Origin: Coenobita brevimanus
Lineage: Eukaryota; Arthropoda; Malacostraca; Decapoda; Coenobitidae
Length of the DNA stretch: 64,000 bases
Direction: 5' to 3'
NCBI GenBank assembly: GCA_032717465.1
Contig: CM064655.1
Span: forward strand, 23,096,603-23,160,602
Part shown: in pieces, positions 12,178-24,059 of the stretch
Numbering within the stretch: the first letter of the stretch is position 1
How the letters are laid out: every line of letters starts with the position of its first letter
Notes under the pieces: generated by a model
What the model was told of the DNA's origin: nothing
Seen by the model: the letters and a program-made list of their open reading frames with translations, nothing else
The model's database searches: none
Translations under genes and position numbers: made by a program

Positions 12178-12208
<31 letters not shown>
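12178..12208. repeat. (CA)n microsatellite
   Basis: A perfect (CA)n run of about 29 bp inside the left part of the piggyBac element. Confidence 0.95.
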
Positions 12209-12212
<4 letters not shown>

Positions 12213-12399
12213 AACTATTATCAAATTTAAAATTAATATAAATATCAAATGACCATATATTTTACCATTCACCAACGCTTATCATGTTTGCCATATATCA
12301 AAGCTGTAGGCTTTATTTTCAGTCCGAGGGCTGCAGTATCAATAAACCGTTTACTGTTGTCTCACACACACATCGTCCATAACATGGAAGTTGATAGCT

Positions 12400-12620
12400 T
12401 ACAAATCTTCCTCATCATCATCACCACCCTTCCTCCTTCACACTCACTACCTCCCATCTTCCTCACCACCACCTTCCCTCCCTCCATCACCCTCACAGTC
12501 ACCACTATATTCCCTTCTACCCTACTCTCCCTGTCTCACTACCACCGCTTTTTTTCTCACCACCATCTCACTCACTCGCCACCACTAATACTCTCACTTT
12601 CTTCCTTACCATCATAACTC
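12400..12620. repeat. CCA/CCT-rich low-complexity DNA
   Basis: Degenerate CACC / CTCC repeats on the plus strand. The open frames are compositional. Confidence 0.7.
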
Positions 12621-12729
12621 CTAAACCCACTTTCAGTGGATTTACTACTAGGTAGACTAGTTGATGGAGAGGTAGCTATTAGTCAAGGAAATCTAATAAT
12701 GTAAGCATGTAAATAATTTCTGGTTATAC

Positions 12730-13375
12730 ATGCAAGTATTTTTTTTTATGCAAGAAAGAAGGAACCAAAGGGCAGGACCTACAAATTGCTCCCTCCAAGA
12801 AAAAACGACAGCAGAGCCAAATTCAAGATCAGTTCATTTCGAGATGCCTGGACACACTGTGTATGAAAGACTGGAGACCGTAGGCAGTAAGAAAAACAGA
12901 GATGGAGACAATTCCAGAGTTGACCTGTTGCATACATGAATGACTGGAGCAACGGTTAACTCTTGCATTAGAGAGTTGGACAGAAAAAGGGCTGCGTTTG
13001 TTGCTAAGACGGGTGCTGCGTGCCTGCCGTGGTGGTGGAGGGATGCAAACAGACAGTTCAGAGGAGCAGTGACCATTGAAGTGGCGATAGAAAAGAGACA
13101 ATGATGCAACAGTGCCGCGAAGAGACAGAGGTTGAAGGGAGCCAGTAAGAGTTAATGAGACGAAAAGTCTCCGACTCCATCCTGTTGAGAAGAACTGTGT
13201 GGGGAGCTTCCCCACACATGACAGCTGTGCTCTACACAGGAGCGAATAAAACCCGTGTATAAAGTCAACAACTGTGCAGGGCCGTGGGTTAGGGCTTCCT
13301 GACTAAAACCTCCCTAAGTGAAGAGTTCAGTCCTGCTGTGGACTAAAAATGGAAAGTACATAATGATGATGATGA
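12730..13375 (+). mobile_element. Possible interspersed element with (ATG)n tail
   Basis: Balanced-composition sequence ends in 'ctgctgtggactaaaaatgg', then 'aaagtacata' and ATGATGATGATG. Such an end resembles RTE-type or SINE 3' ends seen in arthropods, where 'gtggac' precedes a trinucleotide tail. No coding domain was recognised. It may be a retroposed insertion into the piggyBac element. The left edge is a guess. Confidence 0.3.
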
Positions 13376-13619
13376 GAATACTACCATATATTTCTTTCTA
13401 ATGACTGAATATAATATTTAGCTAAGCGAGTTTCAGCCACACTCAAAAAAAGTGTGTAACCAGTATACGGGACGAGGACCCAACTCGCCATGTATCCCAC
13501 CAACCACTTTCCCCAACCTCCCCCCTTTAGAAAGTAGTTATTTATTTTTCAAATGTCATTACCACTATATAATAATGAATTTATAGAAGTAAAAGATTAT
13601 TCTTATTAATTAATTTTAC

Positions 13620-13892
13620 ATGTGTGGTGTGAGGACTGTGTTGGTGCGTGAGGACTGTGTTGGTGTGTGAGGACTGTGGTGGTGTGTGAGGATTGTGTTG
13701 AGTGAGGACAGTGGTGGTGTGAGGACTGGTGGTGTGTGAGGACTGTGTTGGTGCGTGAGGACTGTGGTGGTGTGTGACGATTGCGTTGGTGTGTGAGGAC
13801 TGTGTTGGTGAGTGAGGACTATGGTGGTGTGTGAGGATTGTGCTCGTGTGTGAGGTCTGTGGTGGTTTGTGAGGATTGTGTTGGTGTGTGAA
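13620..13892. repeat. 19-bp minisatellite, about 14 copies
   Basis: The unit GTGAGGACTGTGTTGGTGT repeats with point changes (gactgtg/gattgtg, ttggt/gtggt). Some copies are shortened to 17 bp. The minus-strand open frame of Thr/His/Pro repeats is produced by the array. Confidence 0.85.
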
Positions 13893-13955
13893 ATATAATC
13901 TGTTCGTGAGAACAAAACAGACTCGACCTTCTCATGGACCCACTTCACGTATGAC

Positions 13956-14197
13956 TAAGGAGTGAGAAACAGGTAGACCTTTATCATACAAATGGATGGC
14001 GAGTGAGAAAGGGCCGGGGAGAACAGGAGGTAGATAAGGCAGAAGGCGGTAGATGTACGGGAGATAAATGCTTGAAAAGGCATACATATTGCATAATAAT
14101 TGCAAAATTCCACATCAACAGCCTTGTGCCTTACCTACCTCCTATTCTGCCTGCCCCTCTGTTGTATAATAAAGGTCTACCTGCTTCTCACTCCTTA
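13956..14197. mobile_element. Foldback MITE nested in piggyBac
   Basis: The left arm TAAGGAGTGAGAAACAGGTA... (13,956-13,991) matches the reverse complement of 14,162-14,197 at 34 of 36 positions. Similarity continues inward in degenerate form (aacaggaggtagataaggc near 14,022 against its complement near 14,130). The whole ~242 bp can therefore fold into a long hairpin. TA lies at both outer edges, as in Tc1/mariner-type MITEs. There is no coding capacity. It lies inside the larger piggyBac element, so it inserted later or was carried along. Confidence 0.65.
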
Positions 14198-15380
14198 CAG
14201 CTGAAGGAGGTCCTTGAGAAGGCTGAATCTGTTGTCACCAATATATTATATAGGTATTTCTAAATCTGAGTACTCCAAATTAAAACTGAAGGGCACAGAG
14301 AAATATTTAGTTATAACCAATTATTCAAAGGGCACGGTAGCTCTGTCTGCTCATGCTACGCCCCAAGGAGTATTCAGAGCAATGCAATAACAAATATTCA
14401 ATTATGAATAGTTATACCCAAAACATCATCAATATACAGTATAGATCAATAGTTATTCAGTGGGCAGTCAATCCCAAAATACTGACAAATTAGTCAGTAG
14501 ACTGTCCTTCTGATGTCAGTTTATTAGTAATTTCCCACTGGTCAATCACTAGCCTATCACAGACCTTTGTCGGTCAGCCAGTCAGTCTCTCCAGAAGTCA
14601 GTCCCTTGATCCTTTGTTAGTAGTCACCACGAGAAAATGCAGCTGCCAGCCAAAGCTCCATACATGTGGGGTCACCATTAAATTCTTACGAGTAGACTGT
14701 TAACCAGGAAACGTGCCAGTCTTTGGATTACTGAATCGCTTAGAGCAGCCTGTAGCTTCCTGGTTAAACTCTATATCTCTATTAACCGGAGAACAAGCTG
14801 TTCCCTGGTTAATGCACAGGCACGGTGTGGATATGAGGGGTTAGGTCCAGAGCCTTGCCTGGCTCTTTCAAGGGAGACAGCAGTCAATCAGGCCCTAGCT
14901 CCTTCTCTCCATTGCGAGACCATGCTTCATTTCAGCTGATCCACCCCCTGCAGCATCGACCCCTGGTAAGTTAAAAAGATCTCGACGGGTGCCAATTAAC
15001 TAACAGGGCCCTCAGTGACCCACAGCCCGTCACAGGTCGAAAGAGTAGTAACCGTTAACTCGGGGCTATCCATGCCTATGCTCCTAATCTATGTATTTTC
15101 CGGTGGTATTTGATCCTACGCACTTGAACATCCTTTTACTCTACACTTACAACTAATATAAGTAAGCTGGAGAATTCTTATGCTGCAAGATCCTCACCTT
15201 CCGTATCTCTATTTACGTCTATCATATAAGGAAATTTTTAAACAAAAATATAATCCGTATATAACGTAAACTCAGTCATAATCTATACATATTCGCAGAC
15301 ATGCATATTCATTCTTAATTTCCAAAACAAGACTTTCACTGATTGGGCATGTTACTATAGCATTTCATACATACTTTATT
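14198..15380. other. No recognised feature (piggyBac interior)
   Basis: Unique-looking DNA with short 'cagtcagtc' phrases at about 14,460-14,610. No gene, and no clear repeat boundary. Confidence 0.4.
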
Positions 15381-15387
15381 TCAATGC

Positions 15388-17475
15388 TGATCACAGGTGT
15401 GCTTGTGACATACTTGACATTGTTTCGTGGACGATTTTACTTTAGGGCGATTCTGAGTGTATCCTGGACCATAGACTCCAGGCATGAATGACACTTGTGC
15501 CGCTTGCCTGATCTGTTCTCATGTGTTACTTCTGGGACGGCCTCCTCTACATCTCCCTGTCCAAGCATCAGATTCATCTTAGCTATTGTATTCCTGATCA
15601 GACCACAAGCCTCAACTTTTCTTCTTTCAATTTGCGGATTACACAATGCCTTCATTATCTGCCAGCCATAGGAGATTGAAGCAATTTTTCTTGGGTCCTG
15701 ATTATTATATAACGAATAAATTGTCTGTGAATTTACTCTGGCAGTGTCGACAATGTAGCCAAGGGCATTCACTGTCCATCTTCTAGATTTAGTGTGTACT
15801 GTATGAAAACTTATTCTCTGATCCATAATGCCAGTGCCTCCTTTAGTGAAATCATACAATTTAAATATAGCTTTTTTTTTTTTTTTTTTTTCAAATCATC
15901 ATCCTTGGTAATGCCTAATATAGGGGAGACTGTGCTCAGAAGTAACACATTTTTCTTACCTTTGCTTTTGGTGGGTGTTACATAGGATTCAGTGTTATTT
16001 CCTCCCCGTGTTTCTTCCAGTAAATTTGGTATGACCTATCTTGCCTTTCTGTGACTGTCTTTATCTCTGGTGGTATGCCTTTCCTGGTAGAATCTATAGT
16101 ACCTAAGGCTGAGATACCTTGTGTTTGAAGCCACTCCAGTAACTCTATACTGGTATACAATCTATCCAGGCTAATAATCCTACCTCTAAGGTCGACTGAG
16201 GCTTGTAACTGACTTACCAGAGCTTTCACTGTTGGGACTGTACCGCGTATGTAGTGTGGCCCTGGCTCTCCAGGTTTACCTGAATATACAGCTGTCCTAA
16301 AGGTAAATGGATATCTAACAGCATTAACAGATTTATATAGGAGGCCGTAGAGTACGGGTTTGCTCTTATTGTAGTCTGAACCCTATTTGTGTTCTGCACC
16401 CATACAACGTTTCATCAGTGGTCAAGAAGCAACAACAATTACTGAACTGTTCAAAAAGCTCCCTGATTGCTGTAAACCGAACGTGTACCCATCTCTGGTG
16501 TCTGGTATCAATGTTGATCGTGTACCCATCTCTGGTGTCTGGTATCAATGTTGATCGTGTACCCATCTCTGGTGTCTGGTATCAATGTTGATCGTGTACC
16601 CATCTCTGGTGTCTGGTATCAATGTTGATCGTGTACCCATCTCTGGTGTCTGGTATCAATGTTGATCGTGTACCCATCTCTGGTGTCTGGTATCAATGTT
16701 GATCGTGTACCCATCTCTGGTGTCTGGTATCAATGTTGTTAAAAATTATCTTGGCATGTAAGAAACCAAATCGTTTTACAGACATTACTGCTCCAAATAC
16801 TGGGTGACCAAACCCTTCCATGAAGAGACGATTATAGCAATATTTATTTTGTCCCAACAAGCCTCTTGGATAGAGCAGGCCAGAAAAGCTTTTCAATTCA
16901 ATGGCATCAGTCATCTTGACGTGTGTTGGTATTTCAGCACTGTCAGTATTATAAATTTCGGTAATTATGCCTTGTGTTAGCATGGGTTACAATACCATCA
17001 GCCATATTAGATGTTATAAACAACTCCCATGCCATTATTTCTCTATTAGCTGACCTTGCCTCTCCTAACAAACATCCTTCACTAGGCAATACCTTCTCAA
17101 CAGGCCTACCTTCTGTATGATTGGTCCATGTTATTGACTTACCGATATCTAATTTTCTCCGGGGTTTCTCTAAAATGCAGGTATATTCCCTGAGCTCGTG
17201 TGGCAAGACAAATTCGTCATAATTTTGTTTGTTCAAGCATTAGTCCAAAGTACTGATTAATCTATTTTTCACCAGTGGCTTTCTGTTTCTGAGTGGTACC
17301 CACTCTTCTTCATTTTGTCATCATTCTGATCCTCATCTTCATCGTCACCCTCAGCTACTGTATCCAAGGCAAGGTCATCATCATCATCGCCAACTGCCTC
17401 TTCCAAGTAATCTTCGACTGGGTCGTCAACATAGTCGAAAGTAAAAGCCATGACTACGTCCGTCTGCACATCCAC
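15388..17475 (-). pseudogene. piggyBac-type transposase, decayed
   Basis: This is a cut-and-paste transposase with an RNase H-like DDD core, read on the minus strand. The N-terminus (17,475-17,300) is acidic (VGDDDDDLALD, EGDDEDEDQNDD), usual for this family. Conserved blocks follow in order: NKQNYDEFVLPHELREY (~17,200), TDAIELKSFSGLLY (~16,900), LTTDETLYG (first catalytic Asp, ~16,415), ISLDRLYTS (second, ~16,165), and KGGTGIMDQR with RRWTVNALGY (third, ~15,820). A C-terminal Cys/His stretch ends with CQVCHKHTCDQH (~15,390-15,430), the PGBD-type zinc finger. The frame is broken at least five times (about 17,285, 17,226 stop, 16,950, inside the 37-bp array, 15,980 and 15,437), so no protein is made. 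An A/T homopolymer at ~15,872-15,890 adds to the damage. The three Asp residues are still readable. Confidence 0.85.
16482..16740. repeat. Seven-copy 37-bp minisatellite in the transposase
   Basis: Seven head-to-tail units, each starting CGTGTACCCATCTCTGGTGT and ending ATCAATGTTGAT, lie at 16,482, 16,519, 16,556, 16,593, 16,630, 16,667 and 16,704. The first six are identical. The seventh ends in a variant (TGTTGTT). Because 37 is not a multiple of three, each unit moves the transposase frame. Near-perfect identity points to recent expansion. Confidence 0.95.
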
Positions 17476-17541
17476 CCCGTCCCCTAATTAATTGCTAACT
17501 AACCGTCGTCCGGCACGCCTACACGAGAGCCGCGAGATTTG

Positions 17542-17570
17542 TGTGTGTGTGTGTGTGTGTGTGTGCACAT
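17542..17570. repeat. (GT)n microsatellite
   Basis: A perfect (GT)n run of ~25 bp, followed by degenerate GTGTGTATCTGTGTG to ~17,635. Confidence 0.9.
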
Positions 17571-17647
17571 TACAATACACGTGTGTGTATCTGTGTGCAC
17601 AGTACAATGCACATGTGTGTATCTGTGTGTATGTGTACGAACAACCA

Positions 17648-17790
17648 GTTCATTGGGTATGAGGAGTCATAGAGAAAAAACAATGAATAATACATAGATA
17701 ATAAAATTAGTGGATGAAATAACTATTTCACTAGGTATGAGGAGTCATAAAGTATGAACAATGAATAATACATAGAAAATAAAGTAGTTT
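17648..17790. repeat. Two-copy tandem duplication, period about 81 bp
   Basis: 'gggtatgaggagtcatagag...aacaatgaataatacatag' at about 17,655-17,700 recurs at about 17,735-17,780 with few changes. Confidence 0.7.
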
Positions 17791-17883
17791 TAATGAAAAT
17801 AGGAAACGTATCGTACGTCTGGAAGCTGTGTTGATGCCCGTTAGGCTTGCGTAGGCTAAGGTCCCAGATATTCCACTCATCTT

Positions 17884-17949
17884 CGAGCGTTTTCTTTTTG
17901 TTTAGCGCTCTCTACGGGGAAAAATCGTTAATTTTAGAGAAAACGCTCG
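17884..17949. promoter_or_regulatory. 12-bp inverted repeat upstream of the transposase
   Basis: CGAGCGTTTTCT at 17,884-17,895 and AGAAAACGCTCG at 17,938-17,949 form a perfect inverted repeat ~145-220 bp from the right terminus. Subterminal internal inverted repeats are common in piggyBac elements and may bind transposase. The function here is inferred. Confidence 0.4.
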
Positions 17950-18089
17950 TTTCAACCCAGTCTTTTCGCTCAGAATCACCATTTGTTGTGTTTCCAGTAA
18001 TTTAATAAGAAAACAATCGTGAGACCATGCATTGCTTACAAACTAGAGTTTATTGGTAAAAATTAGTTAGGGCGTATCAAAAATGATAC

Positions 18090-18107
18090 GGGTTGCACCG
18101 AATAGGG
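18090..18107 (-). repeat. piggyBac right terminal inverted repeat
   Basis: Exact reverse complement of the left terminus. Just inside lies a small palindrome, CGTATCAAAAATGATACG (18,073-18,090), that the left end does not share. Confidence 0.92.
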
Positions 18108-18111
18108 TTAA
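18108..18111. repeat. TTAA target-site duplication, right
   Basis: TTAA directly outside the right terminal inverted repeat, matching 12,002-12,005. Confidence 0.9.
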
Positions 18112-18720
18112 GGTGGTGGGCTGTATGGGTGAGAAGGGGTGTGGTGTTAGGGGAGGCAAGTGTGGGGCTGAAAGATGTGGAATTATGGGGATGGAGTGAT
18201 AGATGTGTAATTGTGAGGTGATAGGTGTGGAACTGCGGGGGTGAGAGGTGTGGATGTGAAGGGGAAGGTAGAACAGGTGTTGAGTTAAGGGGATGGCAGG
18301 TGTAGAGATGAGTAAGACAGATGCATGGAACTGTGAAGATGACAGGTATAGAACCGGGGAGGGGACAGGGGTACAGCTATGGTATGGCATGTGGAAATGT
18401 GGTACGTTGGAAAATGATATGGAGTTGTAGTGAAAAATGTGAAGATGAAGAGTGGACACAATTGTAGAGTTGAGGGAAACGTGTGAAGTTCAGGTTATAA
18501 GTACAGAGCTCAACTTACAGGTACGGAGCTGATAAATTGATGTGGAATGAGAATTAGTGGGTGGAAAACGCGTGGAATGGTAAATGTGTAAACGACAGAT
18601 GTGTCATTGATACACGTGGGAGCGACAGGTGTAGAGACGACTGGTATGGATATGACAGGTGTGTGGATGACAGATGTTGAGAGTTTTTTGTGACAGCTGT
18701 GAACAGGGTAGATCTGGGAG
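18112..18720. repeat. Degenerate GT-rich minisatellite, unit about 22-25 bp
   Basis: Phrases like 'gacaggtgtggagatga' and 'gtgtggaattgtgagg' recur throughout with heavy divergence. The open frames are artefacts. Confidence 0.65.
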
Positions 18721-18723
18721 TGT

Positions 18724-18725
18724 GA

Positions 18726-18788
<63 letters not shown>
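18724..18788. repeat. Compound microsatellite (CT)n(CA)n
   Basis: (TC)n at about 18,726-18,753 runs directly into (AC)n at about 18,754-18,787. On the minus strand this is (GT)n then (GA)n. Confidence 0.95.
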
Positions 18789-19266
18789 CTCGGATATATA
18801 TATATTGTTTCTTTACACAGGATGGCATAAAAAGTCGCACCAATCAACACACCAAAATTCCCGCCTCGAAAGACAACAAAATAGATGAGAAGACAGACCC
18901 GATAATCTATCAGGGCACGAGTCACCCCGAGATAAGACCCACCGATAAGCACAGAGACATAAGTAGCCCCTCGCAAGCAGGATCTGGGACAGAGTTACAT
19001 AAAAATGTCTTAAGTCTGTGTTCAAGATTATTCGTTCATTCTTGTACCTTGGTTCATATATCTACCAACCCTTCACAAACAAAGTAGCGTGAATAAGAAC
19101 GTGAAAAATATGATGAAAATAAGTTTAATCTTGATATTATTTAAGTGCATGTTGATTTGGTTATCGGGAAAAAATGTTAAAATCCTCTATTACCATGATC
19201 TTGGGTTTAGGGATATTTTTGGTACTGGAAGGGTTAGATGTAGCCTTCATTGATCCTTTCGCAACA

Positions 19267-19267
<1 letters not shown>

Positions 19268-19335
<68 letters not shown>
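19268..19335. repeat. (CT)n microsatellite
   Basis: A perfect (CT)n run of about 65 bp. The flanks 18,789-19,267 and 19,336-19,625 show no gene. Confidence 0.95.
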
Positions 19336-19337
<2 letters not shown>

Positions 19338-19625
19338 AGGCTGAATAGTACTGTCAGAGAGGGCATCATTAAAGTACCAAATACGTTATGGGACTGCAGG
19401 CCTTAAGCTCAAGAAAGTCAGTATATATTATGAAACCTGATGCTGGAGCTGATAAGATTTGTGGCAGGTGATAAGACAGGTGATAAAGGAAGTGATACGA
19501 CAGGTGGGTCCGTCATTACACCCAGCAACCTCCCCCACCCAGACAAGCGTATACGCACCGACCTAACACAATTTATATTCGGCTGTGTACTAACCTCAGG
19601 GGTGGAAATTATATATCTTTGTGTC

Positions 19626-20740
19626 AATCATACGGCTTAAGGGATCACGTGGACTTAAGAGGAAACTGGTCTGGACCGCGAGAAATTCAGCCATAAACTT
19701 GACATCCATCCATCTGTGTAACTATGCTGGCTTTGTTTATGAAGAGAAATTCCTTGTACCACTGTCTGTTTATAAAGGGAGCACGAGGTGGGCTGACTGG
19801 CTTCTTCGCATATCTCTGGTTCTCTCTACAACTTTTATTTTTAGATACGAGAAGGTAATTGTTGTGATGCCCATTGAAGAATTATATTAATTTTCATGAA
19901 TCATATAGGTTAGGAGATCACGTGGTATTTAGAACAGCTTGGCACAGCTGCAAATATTCACTGTGAAAGGTTTCTACGATAATAATTTGCATAAAAAAGA
20001 GTAATCAGTTCCCTACCGTAATTATGATTAGTACCAGAAGAAAGGACAATGATAATATAAGTGCAGAATCATCTCAGACCTCTTTTCTTCCACCAAAAAT
20101 TCATCTTAACTTCAAAACAAAAAGTATCTTATTTTATTTTCCTTAAACTTTGGGATACGAAATGTGAAGTTTGTATTTCTGTATTTTCTTTCGTGTAAGG
20201 TTATAAGATTTTATTCACCTTTGAGAAACCAATCATAGCAAAAAGATAAAAAAAAAAAACAATCATAGCAAAAAGGAAAAAAAATACAGTAACGTTTCAG
20301 TCAAGAATTTCGAAGCTTGTATTATATTCCAACGAACATCAGACATTTTCTCTCTGTTAAAAAAAAAAAAAAAATGACAGCCAAAAGGTTAAGCTCAAGG
20401 GGTGACCATATATATATATATTCCTGAATCATGAAGCTTGAAGGATCAGGAGGACTTGAGATGCAACTGGTCTGAACCCCAGGAAATTCACTATAGCAAA
20501 AATCCAAGATATCAAATTACTAACCAACTTACCATCAATTTCCTGTCGTAACTAAGGACTGGTAGAAGGGATAAAAATAATAAAGCAGAGTGCACAATCC
20601 TTCCATGAATCCTGCTCTTACTGCAAAATTTATCTTAATTACGAGAGGCTAACTATCGAAAATCATATGAGTGAATCCCTACTGAGAAAACTATATACTG
20701 TACATTGTCCGAAATCATACAGCTTGTGAGAGGCGAATTA
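19626..20740. repeat. Degenerate long-period tandem repeat, about 270 bp
   Basis: A block starting AATCATACGGCTTAAGGGAT (19,626) recurs as AATCATATAGGTTAGGAGAT (19,899), AATCATGAAGCTTGAAGGAT (20,427) and AATCATACAGCTTG (20,713). Spacings are 273, 528 and 286. Downstream phrases (aactggtctg..., aggaaattca..., catcttaact) also recur. 528 is about two periods, suggesting one unrecognisable unit. Confidence 0.55.
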
Positions 20741-20904
20741 AAAGAAGAATGGGATAAAAGTCTGTCTATGTGGTAGGTCGAGACATACAATGGTTTGAAG
20801 AATTGATGTTTTAATATGGCACATTTAAACAGAAACTTTGATTATAGTTTTAATCTTGTGTTTTTGCGATTATTCTGGATTATACCGAACTCATTTATTT
20901 GCAA

Positions 20905-21060
20905 GAAAATGGTTTATGATAATGATAACGATGTAGATGAGAATGTTGATGCTGATGCTGATGAAGGTGGTGATAATAATAACAAATATGATAATGATAA
21001 GATGATGATGATGATGATAAATTTAATAATGATAAGATGATGATGATAACAATGATACAG
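20905..21060. repeat. (GAT)n-type degenerate microsatellite
   Basis: 'gataatgataacgatg' style repeats, with a clean (GAT)n core near 20,999-21,015. Confidence 0.8.
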
Positions 21061-21333
21061 TTCACACAATAACACTAATCTCAGAAAACAAACTCGTAAA
21101 GGGGTTCAAGAAATACACCACTGAGAGCATCAGGAGATAAAAATTGTCCCCCTGGAGAGATAAAGATGAGATAAAGATGAACTGGAGCAGGGAGCAGGCA
21201 GAGACAGAGAGGAAGAGGGGAGGGGGACGTTTACATATCACCACACACTGCCACAACACGCCACACACCACCACAAAAGCACCATAATGCTGAAAGGAGA
21301 ATGCACACACTTAGGTTTTATGACGAGGGAGGT

Positions 21334-21426
<93 letters not shown>
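21334..21426. repeat. Compound microsatellite (GT)n(GA)n
   Basis: (GT)n at about 21,334-21,377 passes directly into (GA)n at about 21,378-21,425. Confidence 0.95.
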
Positions 21427-21430
<4 letters not shown>

Positions 21431-21735
21431 TTTGGGGACTGTGGAGGATGTTACAGTGTGGAATGTGGGAGAATGTAAGGTTTATAATGCTATGGAATTT
21501 GAAGAATGTGGAGTTAGTACAATGTGGAGAGTGGAGTACTTTGGATTTGATGATGGTGTGGAGTATGAGAGATGTGGAGTAGGGAAGAATGTGAAGTAGG
21601 GAAGTGTGTCAAGTGTGTGAGGTTATGGATACTACAATGTGAAAGGAGAGTGTGAAGGATGTGGAGTGTGTCAGTGGGGGATGTGGATGTGCAATACTGT
21701 GATGAACTGTGAAGTATGTGGAATAATGAAGGCTG
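21427..21735. repeat. Degenerate 'tgtggag' minisatellite
   Basis: Short TGTGGAGTA / AATGTGGAG phrases recur about every 10-25 bp with poor conservation. Confidence 0.5.
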
Positions 21736-21789
21736 TGGATTTTTTTTTCTTGTTGATGAAGCATACTTTCCCCATTTATGACAGTGGGA

Positions 21790-21955
21790 AATAGAATTTG
21801 ATGATAATGATGATGGCGATGATGATGACGACGATGATGAAAACGCAAAATGATACCAATGCTGAAGACGACGATTATGACGACTTGATGATGATGATGA
21901 TGATGATGATAATGAAAACGATGATGATGATGATATAACGAAGAAAGCTAATACG
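21790..21955. repeat. (GAT)n / (GAC)n microsatellite
   Basis: Two patches of GATGATGAT with GAC variants at about 21,795-21,842 and 21,868-21,935. Confidence 0.85.
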
Positions 21956-22149
21956 ATAAAACGACGCAGACGACGAATATAATATGCCGTTTATGCTGCA
22001 ATGAAGTGCAAAGTACGTGCAAGATGCAACACTGTGGACTATGAAAAAGTGTAAGAGAAGAACATCAAACTTAATACCTCTCTCGTCTTCCTCCTGTTAT
22101 GATCCCCCAGTCGTTTAAGATAATTGGCTCCATCACCATACCGGGTAGA

Positions 22150-22180
<31 letters not shown>

Positions 22181-22332
22181 GTAATTTCAATCTCTCTCTC
22201 TCTCTCTCTCTCTTTCTTTTTACGAGCCCAACACACTAAGCACTTTACGCCAGGAAGGAGCTAAGGAAAGTGCTTATGGTGCTACTCCTCCCAAGGGCTT
22301 ACCACGCCACCCCTCTCTCTCTCTCTCTCCCC
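22150..22332. repeat. (GA)n, (CT)n and second (CT)n microsatellites
   Basis: (GA)n at about 22,152-22,180, (TC)n at about 22,190-22,213 and (CT)n at about 22,314-22,330. The first two form an inverted-repeat-like pair. 22,333-22,880 shows no gene. Confidence 0.9.
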
Positions 22333-22881
22333 CCGCTAAAACAAATGGCGTGCTGAGGATAACGAAATAGTTCACAGGAAAAGATTTTACGACGCGGAAA
22401 TTGGTCAGCAAGGTTTCAGTCTGTCTTTTTTAAATTCTATTTTATTTTTTATCCGTATCTGAGCAAAGGCCATGTATTTCGCGCAACGTTTCTAATCCCC
22501 TAGAGGCGTCTTGGGGATTTTGTATCTTAAAGTGCCGGGGGAGACAGCCAAATCGCACCCTTAAATGATGCTGTCTACGGCAGCCTACCTTCTGACCCCT
22601 TACATATATTTTTTTTAGCATCTTGAATGTGATGGATTGGGTTGGTTTTAATATTTTCTGTAATTCATCGTCTATTTATTTATTTATTTGAGTTTCAAGC
22701 ACTGTCGTATTGCCGGACTGCTTCAAAAATTTCCTCTTCTTTTCTCCCAATTTAAATCTTTTGGAGCTGTAAATTACTGTTCGATTGTGGCACTGCTTTT
22801 CAAATGTCCTGCTTCTCGGTGGAGCGTTTAAATGTTTGGGACTTGTAATGTGTCTTCGTCTGAAATTTTTCGTCTTCCTTG

Positions 22882-24050
<1,169 letters not shown>

Positions 24051-24059
24051 TGTTCGTGG

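Larger units (their letters stand above)
12006..18107 (-). mobile_element. Complete piggyBac-type DNA transposon
   Basis: The element is delimited by perfect 18-bp inverted termini. CCCTATTCGGTGCAACCC lies at 12,006-12,023 and its exact reverse complement at 18,090-18,107. TTAA lies directly outside both. CCC-starting termini and a TTAA duplication are diagnostic of the piggyBac superfamily. The transposase reads on the minus strand from near the right end. At 6,102 bp the element is about twice the usual size. The excess is in the left 3.3 kb, which holds a (CA)n run, pyrimidine-rich DNA, a possible repeat with a (GAT)n tail, a 19-bp minisatellite and a foldback MITE. The termini look mobilisable, but the transposase is broken, so movement would need help in trans. 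Confidence 0.9.

Noticed and set aside
12829..13215. 128-residue minus-strand frame as a host gene
   Set aside because: No recognisable domain, no supporting context, and it lies inside the piggyBac element next to a possible retroposon tail.
16482..16740. CRISPR array of seven 37-bp repeats
   Set aside because: The units are contiguous with no spacers and lie inside transposase sequence.
22150..22213. (GA)n...(TC)n pair as a terminal inverted repeat of a MITE
   Set aside because: The inverted symmetry is only that of two simple microsatellites. No boundary or target duplication was seen.
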